A stretch of DNA of 7,105 nt from an uncultured Clostridia bacterium (GCA_937915045.1 CALDNM010000037.1:1-7105); one strand, 5' to 3'; counted from the first letter of the stretch, positions 1 to 5,817 are shown. Numbers and translations: made by a program. Notes: generated by a model from the sequence alone, not told the origin.

Positions 1-80
1 TTTTCGCCCGATAATTAACTAAGCTTTGGGGTGACATTTTCGCTAGTTATTGACACTCTGTGACCTAAAAGCCTTTGATA

Positions 81-97
81 TGCTATAATCGCAGTAA
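81..97 (+). promoter_or_regulatory. Extended -10 promoter for the shikimate-kinase-like gene
   Basis: A perfect TATAAT lies at 84-89 and is preceded by TGC at 81-83, making an extended -10 (TGN-TATAAT). The best -35 at normal spacing is the weak GTGACC at 60-65 (18-base spacer), which an extended -10 can tolerate. Transcription would start around 96-97, only a few bases before the GGAGGTGA ribosome binding site at 99-106 and almost exactly at an in-frame ATG at 97. Bases 1-80 upstream show no gene and no other clear signal. Confidence 0.7.
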
Positions 98-111
98 TGG
101 AGGTGACCGAT

Positions 112-564
112 ATGGCGGAAAATATTTATGTGACAGGTTTTATCGGGGCCGACCGCGCAGGGCGCGCAAGAGAGCTCGCGGCGGAAAAGGGTCTCGAATT
201 TATGGATATGAATGAGGAAATAAAGGAACGCGACGGACGTTCGGCGATGCGCATCGTGATGTCGATGGGCGAGCACGAGCTGCACAACAAGGAGTACGAG
301 CTGCTCCAGTGGCTGGATAAAAATCCGGGATACGCTGTGGCGTGCGGTGACGGGACGCTGTTCGACGGAGACTGTGCGGAGATCATGGAACGCGGCACTG
401 TCGTGATAGCGGATGCCGATAAGACAGCGGAAGAACTCTGGCAAGCGGCGAAAACCGATGACAGTATCCCTTACGCGTTCATGATGTCGAAGGACGAAGC
501 GGCCAGGGAAAAATTCCTGAAGCTCCATGAGAGCCGCCGCGGTATATACGAAAAATATCTGTAA
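112..564 (+). CDS. Shikimate kinase-like protein lacking catalytic residues (probable pseudoenzyme)
   Basis: This is a 150-residue cytoplasmic protein that aligns by eye along its whole length with shikimate kinase (AroK/AroL). NIYVTGFIGA at 4-13 matches the first strand before the P-loop, GLEFMDMNEEIKER at 27-40 matches the shikimate-binding strand and helix, GDGT at 79-82 matches the GGG loop, and RRGIYEKYL at 142-150 matches the conserved R.PLYEE segment. The key residues are mostly gone: the P-loop is two residues short and lacks GKS/T (GADRAG), the binding Asp is Asn34, the substrate Arg is His58 and the middle Gly of the GGG loop is Asp80. The lid arginine is also absent, and the protein stops about 20-25 residues short of the usual 165-175. 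Only Arg142 is clearly kept. I infer a non-catalytic paralogue rather than a working kinase; the frame is intact with no frameshift. The start was chosen because GGAGGTGA (99-106) lies five bases before ATG 112. An in-frame ATG at 97 overlaps that site and could be used on a leaderless mRNA (155 residues). It is monocistronic, between its own promoter and terminator. Confidence 0.75.
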   Translation: MAENIYVTGFIGADRAGRARELAAEKGLEFMDMNEEIKERDGRSAMRIVMSMGEHELHNKEYELLQWLDKNPGYAVACGDGTLFDGDCAEIMERGTVVIADADKTAEELWQAAKTDDSIPYAFMMSKDEAAREKFLKLHESRRGIYEKYL

Positions 565-569
565 ACTAC

Positions 570-641
570 TTTTCAGCTCAGCTGAAAACGCCGCTTCCCC
601 GAAGATTTTTTCTCCGGACAAGCGGCGTCTTTTATTCGTTT
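570..641. terminator. Bidirectional intrinsic terminator between convergent genes
   Basis: Arms ACGCCGCTT (588-596) and AAGCGGCGT (620-628) pair perfectly over nine bases, with further pairing possible inside around CCG/CGG. On the plus strand the stem is followed by CTTTTATTCGTTT. On the minus strand it is followed by TTTT (588-585). A second, adjacent 19-base palindrome, TTTTCAGCT-C-AGCTGAAAA (570-588), can form its own small hairpin. Position between the plus-strand gene ending at 564 and the minus-strand PAP2 gene ending at 644 fits a shared terminator. Confidence 0.8.
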
Positions 642-643
642 CG

Positions 644-1471
644 TTATTTCAGTTTCCTGAATTTGCTTTCTTTAGGCGCTTTCGGCGTATCCTGTTTCCC
701 GAGTCTGCTGCCTTTCTTCATTTTCGGATCATCATGTTTTTTAAGGTGATTCGAATGGACTTTTTCGAAGTCGACATTATATTCAGGAGGCAGAGGCTTC
801 GCGACCTCTATGTTTTTCTTCTCCACGAACCATGCCCAGAACAGCAGCACGATCATCGCGATCGCGAGCCCTTCGAGCTGTCCCGCTATGACGTCTGTGA
901 GATAGTGTACGCCAAGGTAAACTCTTGTAAGTCCGATCACGAACGAAAGTATCGTCACGGTGATGCAGAAGAGTTTTCTCGTCGCGCAAGGCGCCATGTA
1001 TCTCATGAGCAGCAGCACCAGAAGGAAATATACCGCGATACTGACGGACGCGTGTCCGCTCGGACAGGAATACCCGCCTTCACTGATGACCCACATCGCG
1101 CTGTCAGGTCTCGGTCTCATCATTATCAGCTTGAGCGCTTTGTTTATTGTGATCTGCAGGATCGCCGCTATCGAGAGCGGTATACCGAACAAATACATAT
1201 TGTCTCTGTACATCAGGAACAGCAGACACACTATGACTATTGCCTGCCAGTTCCCCAGATATGTCAGAACTGTCAGCAGTGTATTCAGTCCGTCCTGCCT
1301 CACGTTATAGTTCCACTGCATCACTCCGTCATCGAAATTCTGTGTCGCTCCGCTGTGTATGAGAAACAGCAGACCGATCAGCAGTACCACCGACACGATG
1401 AGTGTTATTATTTCATTTCTGCGTCTGTCTCTTTCGACGCTTTCTACTGTTACTTTTTTATATTCTGCCAT
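644..1471 (-). CDS. PAP2-family membrane phosphatase
   Basis: This is a 275-residue integral membrane protein of the type 2 phosphatidic acid phosphatase family, which hydrolyses lipid phosphates such as phosphatidate, lysophosphatidate, phosphatidylglycerophosphate or undecaprenyl pyrophosphate on the outer face of the membrane. All three signature motifs are present: K114-x6-R121-P122 (within KLIMMRPRP), PSGH at 137-140, and R183-x5-H189-x3-D193 (TRVYLGVHYLTD). About six hydrophobic segments can be seen (roughly 21-38, 64-88, 92-110, 141-158, 166-182, 197-216). After residue 217 comes an unusual polar tail of about 58 residues, rich in Lys and Pro and probably cytosolic. The ATG overlaps the stop codon of the upstream YbjQ-type gene (TAATG) and has no good Shine-Dalgarno of its own, so translational coupling is likely. 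The acyltransferase two genes upstream suggests a phospholipid substrate, but substrate cannot be read from sequence; undecaprenyl pyrophosphate remains possible. Confidence 0.92.
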   Translation of the reverse strand: MAEYKKVTVESVERDRRRNEIITLIVSVVLLIGLLFLIHSGATQNFDDGVMQWNYNVRQDGLNTLLTVLTYLGNWQAIVIVCLLFLMYRDNMYLFGIPLSIAAILQITINKALKLIMMRPRPDSAMWVISEGGYSCPSGHASVSIAVYFLLVLLLMRYMAPCATRKLFCITVTILSFVIGLTRVYLGVHYLTDVIAGQLEGLAIAMIVLLFWAWFVEKKNIEVAKPLPPEYNVDFEKVHSNHLKKHDDPKMKKGSRLGKQDTPKAPKESKFRKLK

Positions 1472-1782
1472 TACTTGAATTTTACCGCCGTTCCGTATGC
1501 TATGATCTCAGCCGATCCGTCTATGATCGCGTCTGATTCATATCTTACCATTATTACCGCGTCAGCGCCGAGGTTTTCCGCTTCACTGACCATCCTGTTC
1601 GTCGCTATCTCTCTGGCTTCGTTGAGCATCTTCGTGTAACTGACAAGCTCGCCGCCGACCATACCTTTAAGGCCCGCTCCGATATCCTTGAACATGTTCT
1701 TTGAAGTGACTACGTTGCCCTTGACTACTCCGACTGCTTCGATCTCTTTCCCAGGAAAATAATTCAGTGTGTTCAGTTCCAT
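1471..1782 (-). CDS. YbjQ/UPF0145 family protein
   Basis: This is a 103-residue soluble protein of the YbjQ (UPF0145, formerly DUF74) family, at the family's usual length of 100-110. Hallmarks are GNVVTSKN at 22-29, DIGAGLKGMVGGEL at 33-46, YTKML at 49-53, EAENLGADAVI at 67-77 and the closing AYGTAVKFK at 95-103. The family is often labelled as heavy-metal-binding but no conserved Cys/His metal site is seen here and the molecular role is unknown; members are proposed to form pentamers. The start is well set: GGGAGGA (1789-1795 on the minus strand) sits six bases before the ATG. It lies 33 bases after the acyltransferase and overlaps the PAP2 gene by one base, so the three probably share an mRNA. 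Confidence 0.93.
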   Translation of the reverse strand: MELNTLNYFPGKEIEAVGVVKGNVVTSKNMFKDIGAGLKGMVGGELVSYTKMLNEAREIATNRMVSEAENLGADAVIMVRYESDAIIDGSAEIIAYGTAVKFK

Positions 1783-1815
1783 AATGATTCCTCCCGACCT
1801 AAGTCTTTCTCAGCA

Positions 1816-2586
1816 TTATTTTTCCGGCTTTTCGAAAATGCTTTCAGGATTTCCGGCCGCGAGTTCCGCGACGCCGTTTTTGATTATATCATATACTCTG
1901 TCCGAAAGTTCTTCTTCGTCCGACCTTGAAAGCCCCTTTGTCTCTATCGGCGGATGGATCAGTATATCGACTCTCGCCGGTCTGACCCGGCCGTATCTTT
2001 CAAATACATTGTATGTCCCGTTGATCGAAACAGGCACTATCGGCACTTCTGGTTTTGTCGCGAGTTTGAGGGATCCTTTTTTGAATGTCCCCATCGTCGA
2101 GCATTTCGCGCGCGTGCCTTCGGGGAATATCAGCATCGAGAATCCCTGCTCTATGTAACTTATCCCTTCGAGGATAGCTTTCAGAGCAGCCCTTGCGTCG
2201 CCTCTGCGTATCATGGCGCTCCTGACTCTCTTGATCCAGGTACCGTATTTAGGTACTTTTTCGAGATCGTCTTTCGCGATGAATCCGAACTGTGTTTTGC
2301 TGAGGGCAGTGAAGCATACCGGTATATCGCAGTAACCCTGGTGATTGCTGATGATGCACACCGGGCCGTGATCCGGGATGTTCTCTCTGCCGCTTATATG
2401 TAGATCTATGCCGAGTTCACGCACTATGCGCGGGCCCCAGCAGTTTTCGGCTTTGAGAATATTTTCGCGTTCTCTTTCGATATCGCCCTTTTCCCTCGCG
2501 TCGTCGATCTCTTCTCTGAACTGCGTGAGCTCGGGAAGCGACCTGTAAAGCTTCACTACCGAGGGGATATTCCTAAAAATAATCAT
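1816..2586 (-). CDS. plsC: 1-acyl-sn-glycerol-3-phosphate acyltransferase-like protein (PlsC family)
   Basis: This 256-residue protein belongs to the PlsC/LPLAT superfamily, which acylates lysophosphatidate to phosphatidate at the membrane. The catalytic block I is NHQGYCD (His82-x4-Asp87), block II is the IRRGDAR region at 126-132, block III is FPEGTR at 154-159 and block IV is VPIVPVSI at 181-188, in the right order and spacing. Residues 1-60 are a long charged, largely helical leader with only a short hydrophobic start (MIIF), so membrane attachment is probably peripheral. The start has no usable Shine-Dalgarno, and an in-frame TGA lies 15 bases upstream; an extended -10 ends six bases before the ATG, so a leaderless mRNA is predicted. 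It sits 32 bases after the FAD oxidoreductase and upstream of YbjQ and PAP2 genes. Members of this family also acylate other acceptors, so the gene symbol is given with moderate confidence. Confidence 0.87.
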   Translation of the reverse strand: MIIFRNIPSVVKLYRSLPELTQFREEIDDAREKGDIERERENILKAENCWGPRIVRELGIDLHISGRENIPDHGPVCIISNHQGYCDIPVCFTALSKTQFGFIAKDDLEKVPKYGTWIKRVRSAMIRRGDARAALKAILEGISYIEQGFSMLIFPEGTRAKCSTMGTFKKGSLKLATKPEVPIVPVSINGTYNVFERYGRVRPARVDILIHPPIETKGLSRSDEEELSDRVYDIIKNGVAELAAGNPESIFEKPEK

Positions 2587-2601
2587 GCCAATATTATATC
2601 A
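2587..2601 (-). promoter_or_regulatory. Extended -10 immediately upstream of the plsC start codon
   Basis: On the minus strand TGA-TATAAT (2601 to 2593) is followed by ATTGGC and then the ATG at 2586. With a normal distance from -10 to start, transcription would begin at the A of the ATG. The sequence where a -35 would lie (TAAAAT, 2621-2616) is poor. The promoter sits in the 32-base gap after the oxidoreductase stop codon, so plsC may be expressed both by read-through and independently. Confidence 0.5.
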
Positions 2602-2618
2602 TAAATCCGCTTTGAATT

Positions 2619-4157
2619 TTACTCTTTATCGAACAGGTTGCCGGGGCAGAGCAGCTGCAGCGGGTCCAGCGTTTTCTTAAGCTGCCGCATCTGCTCTATG
2701 CCGTCCTCGCCATACATGATCTTCAGCATAAAGGCCTTGTTCTTGCCAACACCGTGCTCGGCCGATACCGCGCCTCCCATCTCGACTATTTCACGCGCCC
2801 ATTCCGCCTGCAGCTCATGCTCGCGCGCGAACTCTTCCTCGTCGCGCGGCAGGATGTTCACATGCACATGACCGTTCCCTATATGTCCCCATGTCGCCGA
2901 CTCGAATCCCTGTTCCGCGAGCCCCGTCCTGTACATTTTGAAAACATCCTTCAGCCTGCTGCCGGGGACCGACATATCTGTCCCGAGCTTTGCTATCGCC
3001 GGATGCTCTTTCTTGCGTTCATCTATCAGCGCGTTCACGCTCGACGGCACAGCGTGCCTGAAATCTATCATATTCTTCATCGCGCCCGGCGTATCCGCGA
3101 CCCATATATCGTCCGCGTCGCCGCCGCATCCTTCGGCCATTTCGCTCGCCTGCTCGAGTTTATCGTAAAGCCCATCCTCCGAATTCTCATGAAGCTCCGA
3201 AAAGATCGCCGCCCGCATCCCTTCCGGCACTTCTTTTATATACGAATAATCCGGATCGGTCTTTCTTCTTTCTTCCAGTATCCCGAGCGATCCTTCATCG
3301 AAATACTCTATCGATGCCGGTTTTATATCGCTGTCTCTGAGCGCGGCGGTGAAATCTATCGCTTTTTCTTCGCTGCTGAAAAAGAACATCAGCCCGCAGT
3401 CGAACTTCGGCTTCTTCGTAAGTTCCAGCTCGGCTTCAGTAACGATCCCAAGCGTCCCGTTCGACCCTATAAACAGGTCGATCGCGTCCATATCGTCCTT
3501 CACGAAATAGCCTGACGTATTTTTCGTGACATCCGGCATTTTGTATCGCGGGAGCTTTACGCAGTAATGTCTGCCGCTTTCCGATGTGAGTTCAAGTGTC
3601 CTTCCTTCCGCGAAGTTTTCTCCTCTTCTCATCGCGAGCACTTCTCCATCGGCAAGTACTGCTCTGATCGCGGATACATGATCTCTCACTGTACCGTATC
3701 TGAATGTCCTGGCCCCGGACGCGTTGCACGCTATGATGCCGCCTGTATCTGCCGTTGTTTCTGTGGGGTCGGGCGCGAAAAACCATCCCGGCTTCTCCGT
3801 CTGAAGATGCTTCGTCAGTTCCTCCAGAAGCACACCCGGCTGAGTTTTTATCGAAAACTCCGGCTCCGCTTTTCCATTCGCCTCATCTTTCTCACGCGTT
3901 TGGGATATTTCTCCGATATTGTTCATCCTCGAAAGATTCATAAGATGTCCGCCGCACGGCACCGCCGCCGCGGTCAGCCCTGTACGTCCGCCCTGGACAG
4001 TCACCTCAGTACCTGACGTCGCGCACTCCTTCATTACTGCAATAACCTCCTCCTCCGATTTCGGGAACGATATCGAGTCAGCGTGTCCGCCGCCTGTCCT
4101 CGATTCATCATGCAGATAATCCTCATATTCGTCTGTCATCTTCTTTATTATGCTCAT
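2619..4157 (-). CDS. FAD-binding 2-hydroxyacid oxidoreductase, GlcD/D-lactate dehydrogenase type
   Basis: This 512-residue flavoprotein has the VAO/PCMH FAD domain in front (about 20-250) and an FAD-oxidase C-terminal domain behind (about 255-505). FAD-binding signatures are QGGRTGLTAAAVP at 55-67, DPTE at 130-133, GGIIACNASGAR at 139-150, KNTSGY at 212-217 and GSNGTLGIVTE at 231-241. In the C-terminal domain GHIGNGHVHVN at 424-434 and EHGVG at 467-471 carry the histidines expected near the active-site metal, and LDP...LLCPGNLF is the usual end. The family oxidises D-lactate, glycolate or D-2-hydroxyglutarate; which one cannot be told. No electron-transfer partner (EtfAB, GlcE/GlcF, iron-sulfur protein) is adjacent. 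ATG 4157 was chosen because GGAGG (4170-4166) lies eight bases upstream; an in-frame ATG at 4172 coincides with that site and would be used only on a leaderless transcript (517 residues). It is first gene after the methionine lyase terminator and probably heads the cluster. Confidence 0.9.
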   Translation of the reverse strand: MSIIKKMTDEYEDYLHDESRTGGGHADSISFPKSEEEVIAVMKECATSGTEVTVQGGRTGLTAAAVPCGGHLMNLSRMNNIGEISQTREKDEANGKAEPEFSIKTQPGVLLEELTKHLQTEKPGWFFAPDPTETTADTGGIIACNASGARTFRYGTVRDHVSAIRAVLADGEVLAMRRGENFAEGRTLELTSESGRHYCVKLPRYKMPDVTKNTSGYFVKDDMDAIDLFIGSNGTLGIVTEAELELTKKPKFDCGLMFFFSSEEKAIDFTAALRDSDIKPASIEYFDEGSLGILEERRKTDPDYSYIKEVPEGMRAAIFSELHENSEDGLYDKLEQASEMAEGCGGDADDIWVADTPGAMKNMIDFRHAVPSSVNALIDERKKEHPAIAKLGTDMSVPGSRLKDVFKMYRTGLAEQGFESATWGHIGNGHVHVNILPRDEEEFAREHELQAEWAREIVEMGGAVSAEHGVGKNKAFMLKIMYGEDGIEQMRQLKKTLDPLQLLCPGNLFDKE

Positions 4158-4172
4158 TTGCCGGGCCTCCAT

Positions 4173-4202
4173 TTTGATATTATCACATTGAATATTATAT
4201 CA
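4173..4202 (-). promoter_or_regulatory. Two extended -10 elements upstream of the FAD oxidoreductase
   Basis: On the minus strand TGT-GATAAT (4187 to 4179) is followed by six bases and then ATG 4172, which overlaps the ribosome binding site GGAGG. A second element, TGA-TATAAT (4202 to 4194), lies 15 bases further upstream. Neither has a recognisable TTGACA at normal spacing. The first would give an mRNA starting at about 4172; the second would give a leader of roughly 30 bases before ATG 4157. The pair lies downstream of the lyase terminator, so this gene cluster has its own promoter. Confidence 0.55.
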
Positions 4203-4230
4203 GACCGCGCAAGCAGCGGCATCGCAAAAC

Positions 4231-4260
4231 ATAAAAAACGGCGCCCGCATGGGGCGCCGT
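4231..4260 (-). terminator. Intrinsic terminator of the methionine gamma-lyase gene
   Basis: Perfect nine-base arms (ACGGCGCCC at 4238-4246 and GGGCGCCGT at 4252-4260) enclose a five-base loop. Read on the minus strand the stem is followed at once by TTTTTTAT (4238-4231). It lies 69 bases after the lyase stop codon. Those 69 bases also hold a GATATC-TAC-GATATC inverted repeat (4282-4296) without a U-tract. Confidence 0.92.
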
Positions 4261-4329
4261 CATGGGGTCAGGTCACTTCGGGATATCTACGATATCATTC
4301 AGATCCCTGTTAAAAATCATGAACTAAGC

Positions 4330-5520
4330 TTAGATCTGTTTGAATGCCTGATCAAGGTCAGCGATGATGTCTTCAGCGTTTTCAAGTCCGCAGGAAAGTC
4401 TGATGAGTCCTTCCTGGATGCCTGCCTCTTTGAGGTCTTCAGCGCTGTAAGTCGAATGTGTCATCGAAGCCGGATGCTCGATCAGTGTCTCAGCGTCGCC
4501 GAGTGATACAGCGAGTGTGCAGAGTTTGAGTGAGTTGCAAAGCTTCTCGCCTTCAGCTCTTGTAGCTACTTCGAATGAGATCATGCCGCCGAAGCCGTTC
4601 TTCATCTGCTTCTTAGCAACTTCATATCCCTTGAAGCTCTTGAGTCCAGGATAGTTGACCTTTGTGACCTTAGGCTGTGATTCGAGATATTCCGCGACCT
4701 TCATGCCGTTCTCGCAATGTCTCATCATTCTTACTTCCATAGTCTTGAGTCCTCTGAGGATCAGGAATGCCTCGAAAGGCCCCATAACTGCTCCGGTCAT
4801 ATCCTTGATACCGAACATAGCTACCTTCTGGATAAACTCAGCGCTGCCTACTACGAATCCGGCGATGACGTCTCCATGGCCGTTCAGATACTTTGTAGCT
4901 GAATGTACGACTACGTCAGCTCCGAGTGAAAGCGGCTGCTGGCAATAAGGTGAAGCGAATGTATTATCGCATACTACCTTGATGTCCTTGTTATATCCGT
5001 GAGCGATCTTCGCGACTTCCGCGATATCTGTGATCTTCATGTTCGGGTTAGCAGGTGTCTCGAGATATACCATGCATGTGTTGTCTGTAAGAGCTTTCTT
5101 GAGAGCGTCGAAATCCGATGTATCGATGAACTCTACCTCTACTCCATACTGTGTGACTCCCGCTGACAGAAGCGCGAATGTGCAGCCGTAGAGAGTTTTA
5201 TCAGCAACGATCTTCTTGCCTGCTCCGGCTATTGACCAGATGCAAGCTGAGATAGCGCCCATGCCGGAAGCTGCAGCCTGGCAAGCTTCTCCGCCTTCGA
5301 GAGCAGCGATCTTGTCCTGAAGCATCTTTGTTGTAGGGTTGCCGAGACGTGTATAGATGAATCCGTCTTCCTGGCCCGCGAAACGAGCAGCACCCTGTGC
5401 GCAGTCATCAAATACGAATGTCGATGTCTGATAGATAGGCATCGTCAGAGCACCGAACTGAGTGTCCTTGATGTTGCCGGCGTGGATAGTCTTTGTGCCG
5501 AAGTTCTTATAATCTGCCAT
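4330..5520 (-). CDS. megL: Methionine gamma-lyase (PLP-dependent, Cys/Met metabolism family)
   Basis: This 396-residue cytosolic enzyme breaks L-methionine to methanethiol, 2-oxobutyrate and ammonia using pyridoxal phosphate. Length and residues follow characterised methionine gamma-lyases closely: Tyr56 and Arg58 in YTRLGNPT contact the cofactor phosphate of the partner subunit, YGCTFA at 111-116 supplies Tyr111 and Cys113 (the cysteine typical of methionine gamma-lyase, Cys116 in the Pseudomonas enzyme), Asp185 contacts the pyridine ring, Lys210 in HSATKY is the Schiff-base lysine, and Arg374 binds the substrate carboxylate. KDMTGAVMGP at 239-248 and SLGDAETLIEHPASMTHS at 339-356 are also lyase-like. 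The start is fixed by AAGGAGGT (5536-5529) eight bases before the ATG. Lysine codons are nearly all AAG, unlike the mixed use next door, suggesting high expression. It is monocistronic, divergent from a LysR regulator. Cystathionine gamma-lyase or O-acetylhomoserine sulfhydrylase are the alternatives; the Cys113 context favours methionine gamma-lyase. Confidence 0.9.
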   Translation of the reverse strand: MADYKNFGTKTIHAGNIKDTQFGALTMPIYQTSTFVFDDCAQGAARFAGQEDGFIYTRLGNPTTKMLQDKIAALEGGEACQAAASGMGAISACIWSIAGAGKKIVADKTLYGCTFALLSAGVTQYGVEVEFIDTSDFDALKKALTDNTCMVYLETPANPNMKITDIAEVAKIAHGYNKDIKVVCDNTFASPYCQQPLSLGADVVVHSATKYLNGHGDVIAGFVVGSAEFIQKVAMFGIKDMTGAVMGPFEAFLILRGLKTMEVRMMRHCENGMKVAEYLESQPKVTKVNYPGLKSFKGYEVAKKQMKNGFGGMISFEVATRAEGEKLCNSLKLCTLAVSLGDAETLIEHPASMTHSTYSAEDLKEAGIQEGLIRLSCGLENAEDIIADLDQAFKQI

Positions 5521-5543
5521 AATATTTTACCTCCTTGAAAACA

Positions 5544-5588
5544 GGCGCGGGATGATCCCGTGCCGGAATCTGAAATAGTTATCTATTT
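5544..5588 (-). promoter_or_regulatory. Structured mRNA leader of the lyase gene with competing hairpins
   Basis: Reading the minus strand from the predicted start, there is first a weak six-base hairpin (AAATAG/CTATTT, 5588-5573). Then come two alternative stems that share bases. Stem 1 is GATTCCG-GCA-CGGGATC (5570-5554), seven pairs including one G-U. Stem 2 is GGCACGGGA-TCA-TCCCGCGCC (5564-5544), with eight pairs and one A-C mismatch, followed by TGTTTTC and then the ribosome binding site. They cannot form together. Stem 2 with its short U-rich tail resembles a weak attenuator. No known riboswitch consensus is recognised. Confidence 0.4.
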
Positions 5589-5597
5589 AACATTTTC

Positions 5598-5627
5598 ATT
5601 ATATCCCGCCACTAAAAAAACTGATAA
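5598..5627 (-). promoter_or_regulatory. Promoter of the methionine gamma-lyase gene
   Basis: On the minus strand TTATCA (5627-5622) and a perfect TATAAT (5603-5598) are separated by 18 bases. The -35 matches the consensus at four of six places, typical of a promoter that needs an activator. Transcription would start near 5591, giving a leader of about 70 bases before the ATG at 5520. Confidence 0.65.
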
Positions 5628-5647
5628 TTCTTAAAATCGGAGTTTGA

Positions 5648-5664
5648 TATCGATAAAATCGATA
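5648..5664. promoter_or_regulatory. Candidate LysR-type operator (T-N11-A inverted repeat)
   Basis: TATCGAT-AAA-ATCGATA is a perfect 7-3-7 inverted repeat containing the T-N11-A pattern (T5650 to A5662) used by LysR-family proteins. Its centre (5656) is about 65 bases upstream of the predicted lyase start, the standard position of a LysR recognition site. It is about 120 bases upstream of the predicted lysR start. A shorter palindrome, TCGAG-G-CTCGA, lies nearby at 5674-5684. Binding by the neighbouring regulator is inferred. Confidence 0.55.
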
Positions 5665-5740
5665 ACTGTGGCGTCGAGGCTCGAAAACGTTGAATTTTGA
5701 GGCTTTTCAGAATTTTATGTGAAGTGTCTGATTGTTTTGG

Positions 5741-5769
5741 TTGAAAATTGCATATATCAAAGTTATAAT
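5741..5769 (+). promoter_or_regulatory. Promoter of the LysR regulator gene
   Basis: TTGAAA (5741-5746) and TATAAT (5764-5769) are separated by 17 bases, a near-consensus sigma-70 type promoter. Start would be near 5776, about 42 bases before the ATG. This rules out the upstream in-frame ATG at 5719. A second TATAAT at 5782-5787 has no matching -35. Confidence 0.75.
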
Positions 5770-5817
5770 ATAACCAAATCGTATAATTTAATGATCCGCA
5801 GATCGTGGGGGTATCGG

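Noticed and set aside
50..55. Perfect TTGACA that might be the -35 of the first gene
   Set aside because: It is 28 bases from the TATAAT at 84-89, too far for a sigma-70 promoter, and no -10 lies at proper spacing from it.
527..1639. Long plus-strand open frame of 370 codons opposite the PAP2 and YbjQ genes
   Set aside because: It is antisense to two genes with clear family motifs, is low-complexity with many His/Tyr/Arg residues, has no ribosome binding site and runs through the terminator hairpin.
2754..3515. Plus-strand open frame of 253 codons opposite the FAD oxidoreductase
   Set aside because: It is antisense to a gene with complete FAD-binding motifs; composition is biased and no domain or start signal is visible.
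4282..4296. GATATC-TAC-GATATC inverted repeat as a regulatory site
   Set aside because: It is in the lyase 3' untranslated region, ahead of a strong terminator, with no promoter beside it; most likely incidental.
5719..5817. Upstream in-frame ATGs at 5719 and 5791 as LysR starts
   Set aside because: 5719 lies upstream of the best promoter, and neither has a ribosome binding site. The extra residues do not resemble LysR proteins, while ATG 5818 has GTGGGGGT and begins at the domain edge.
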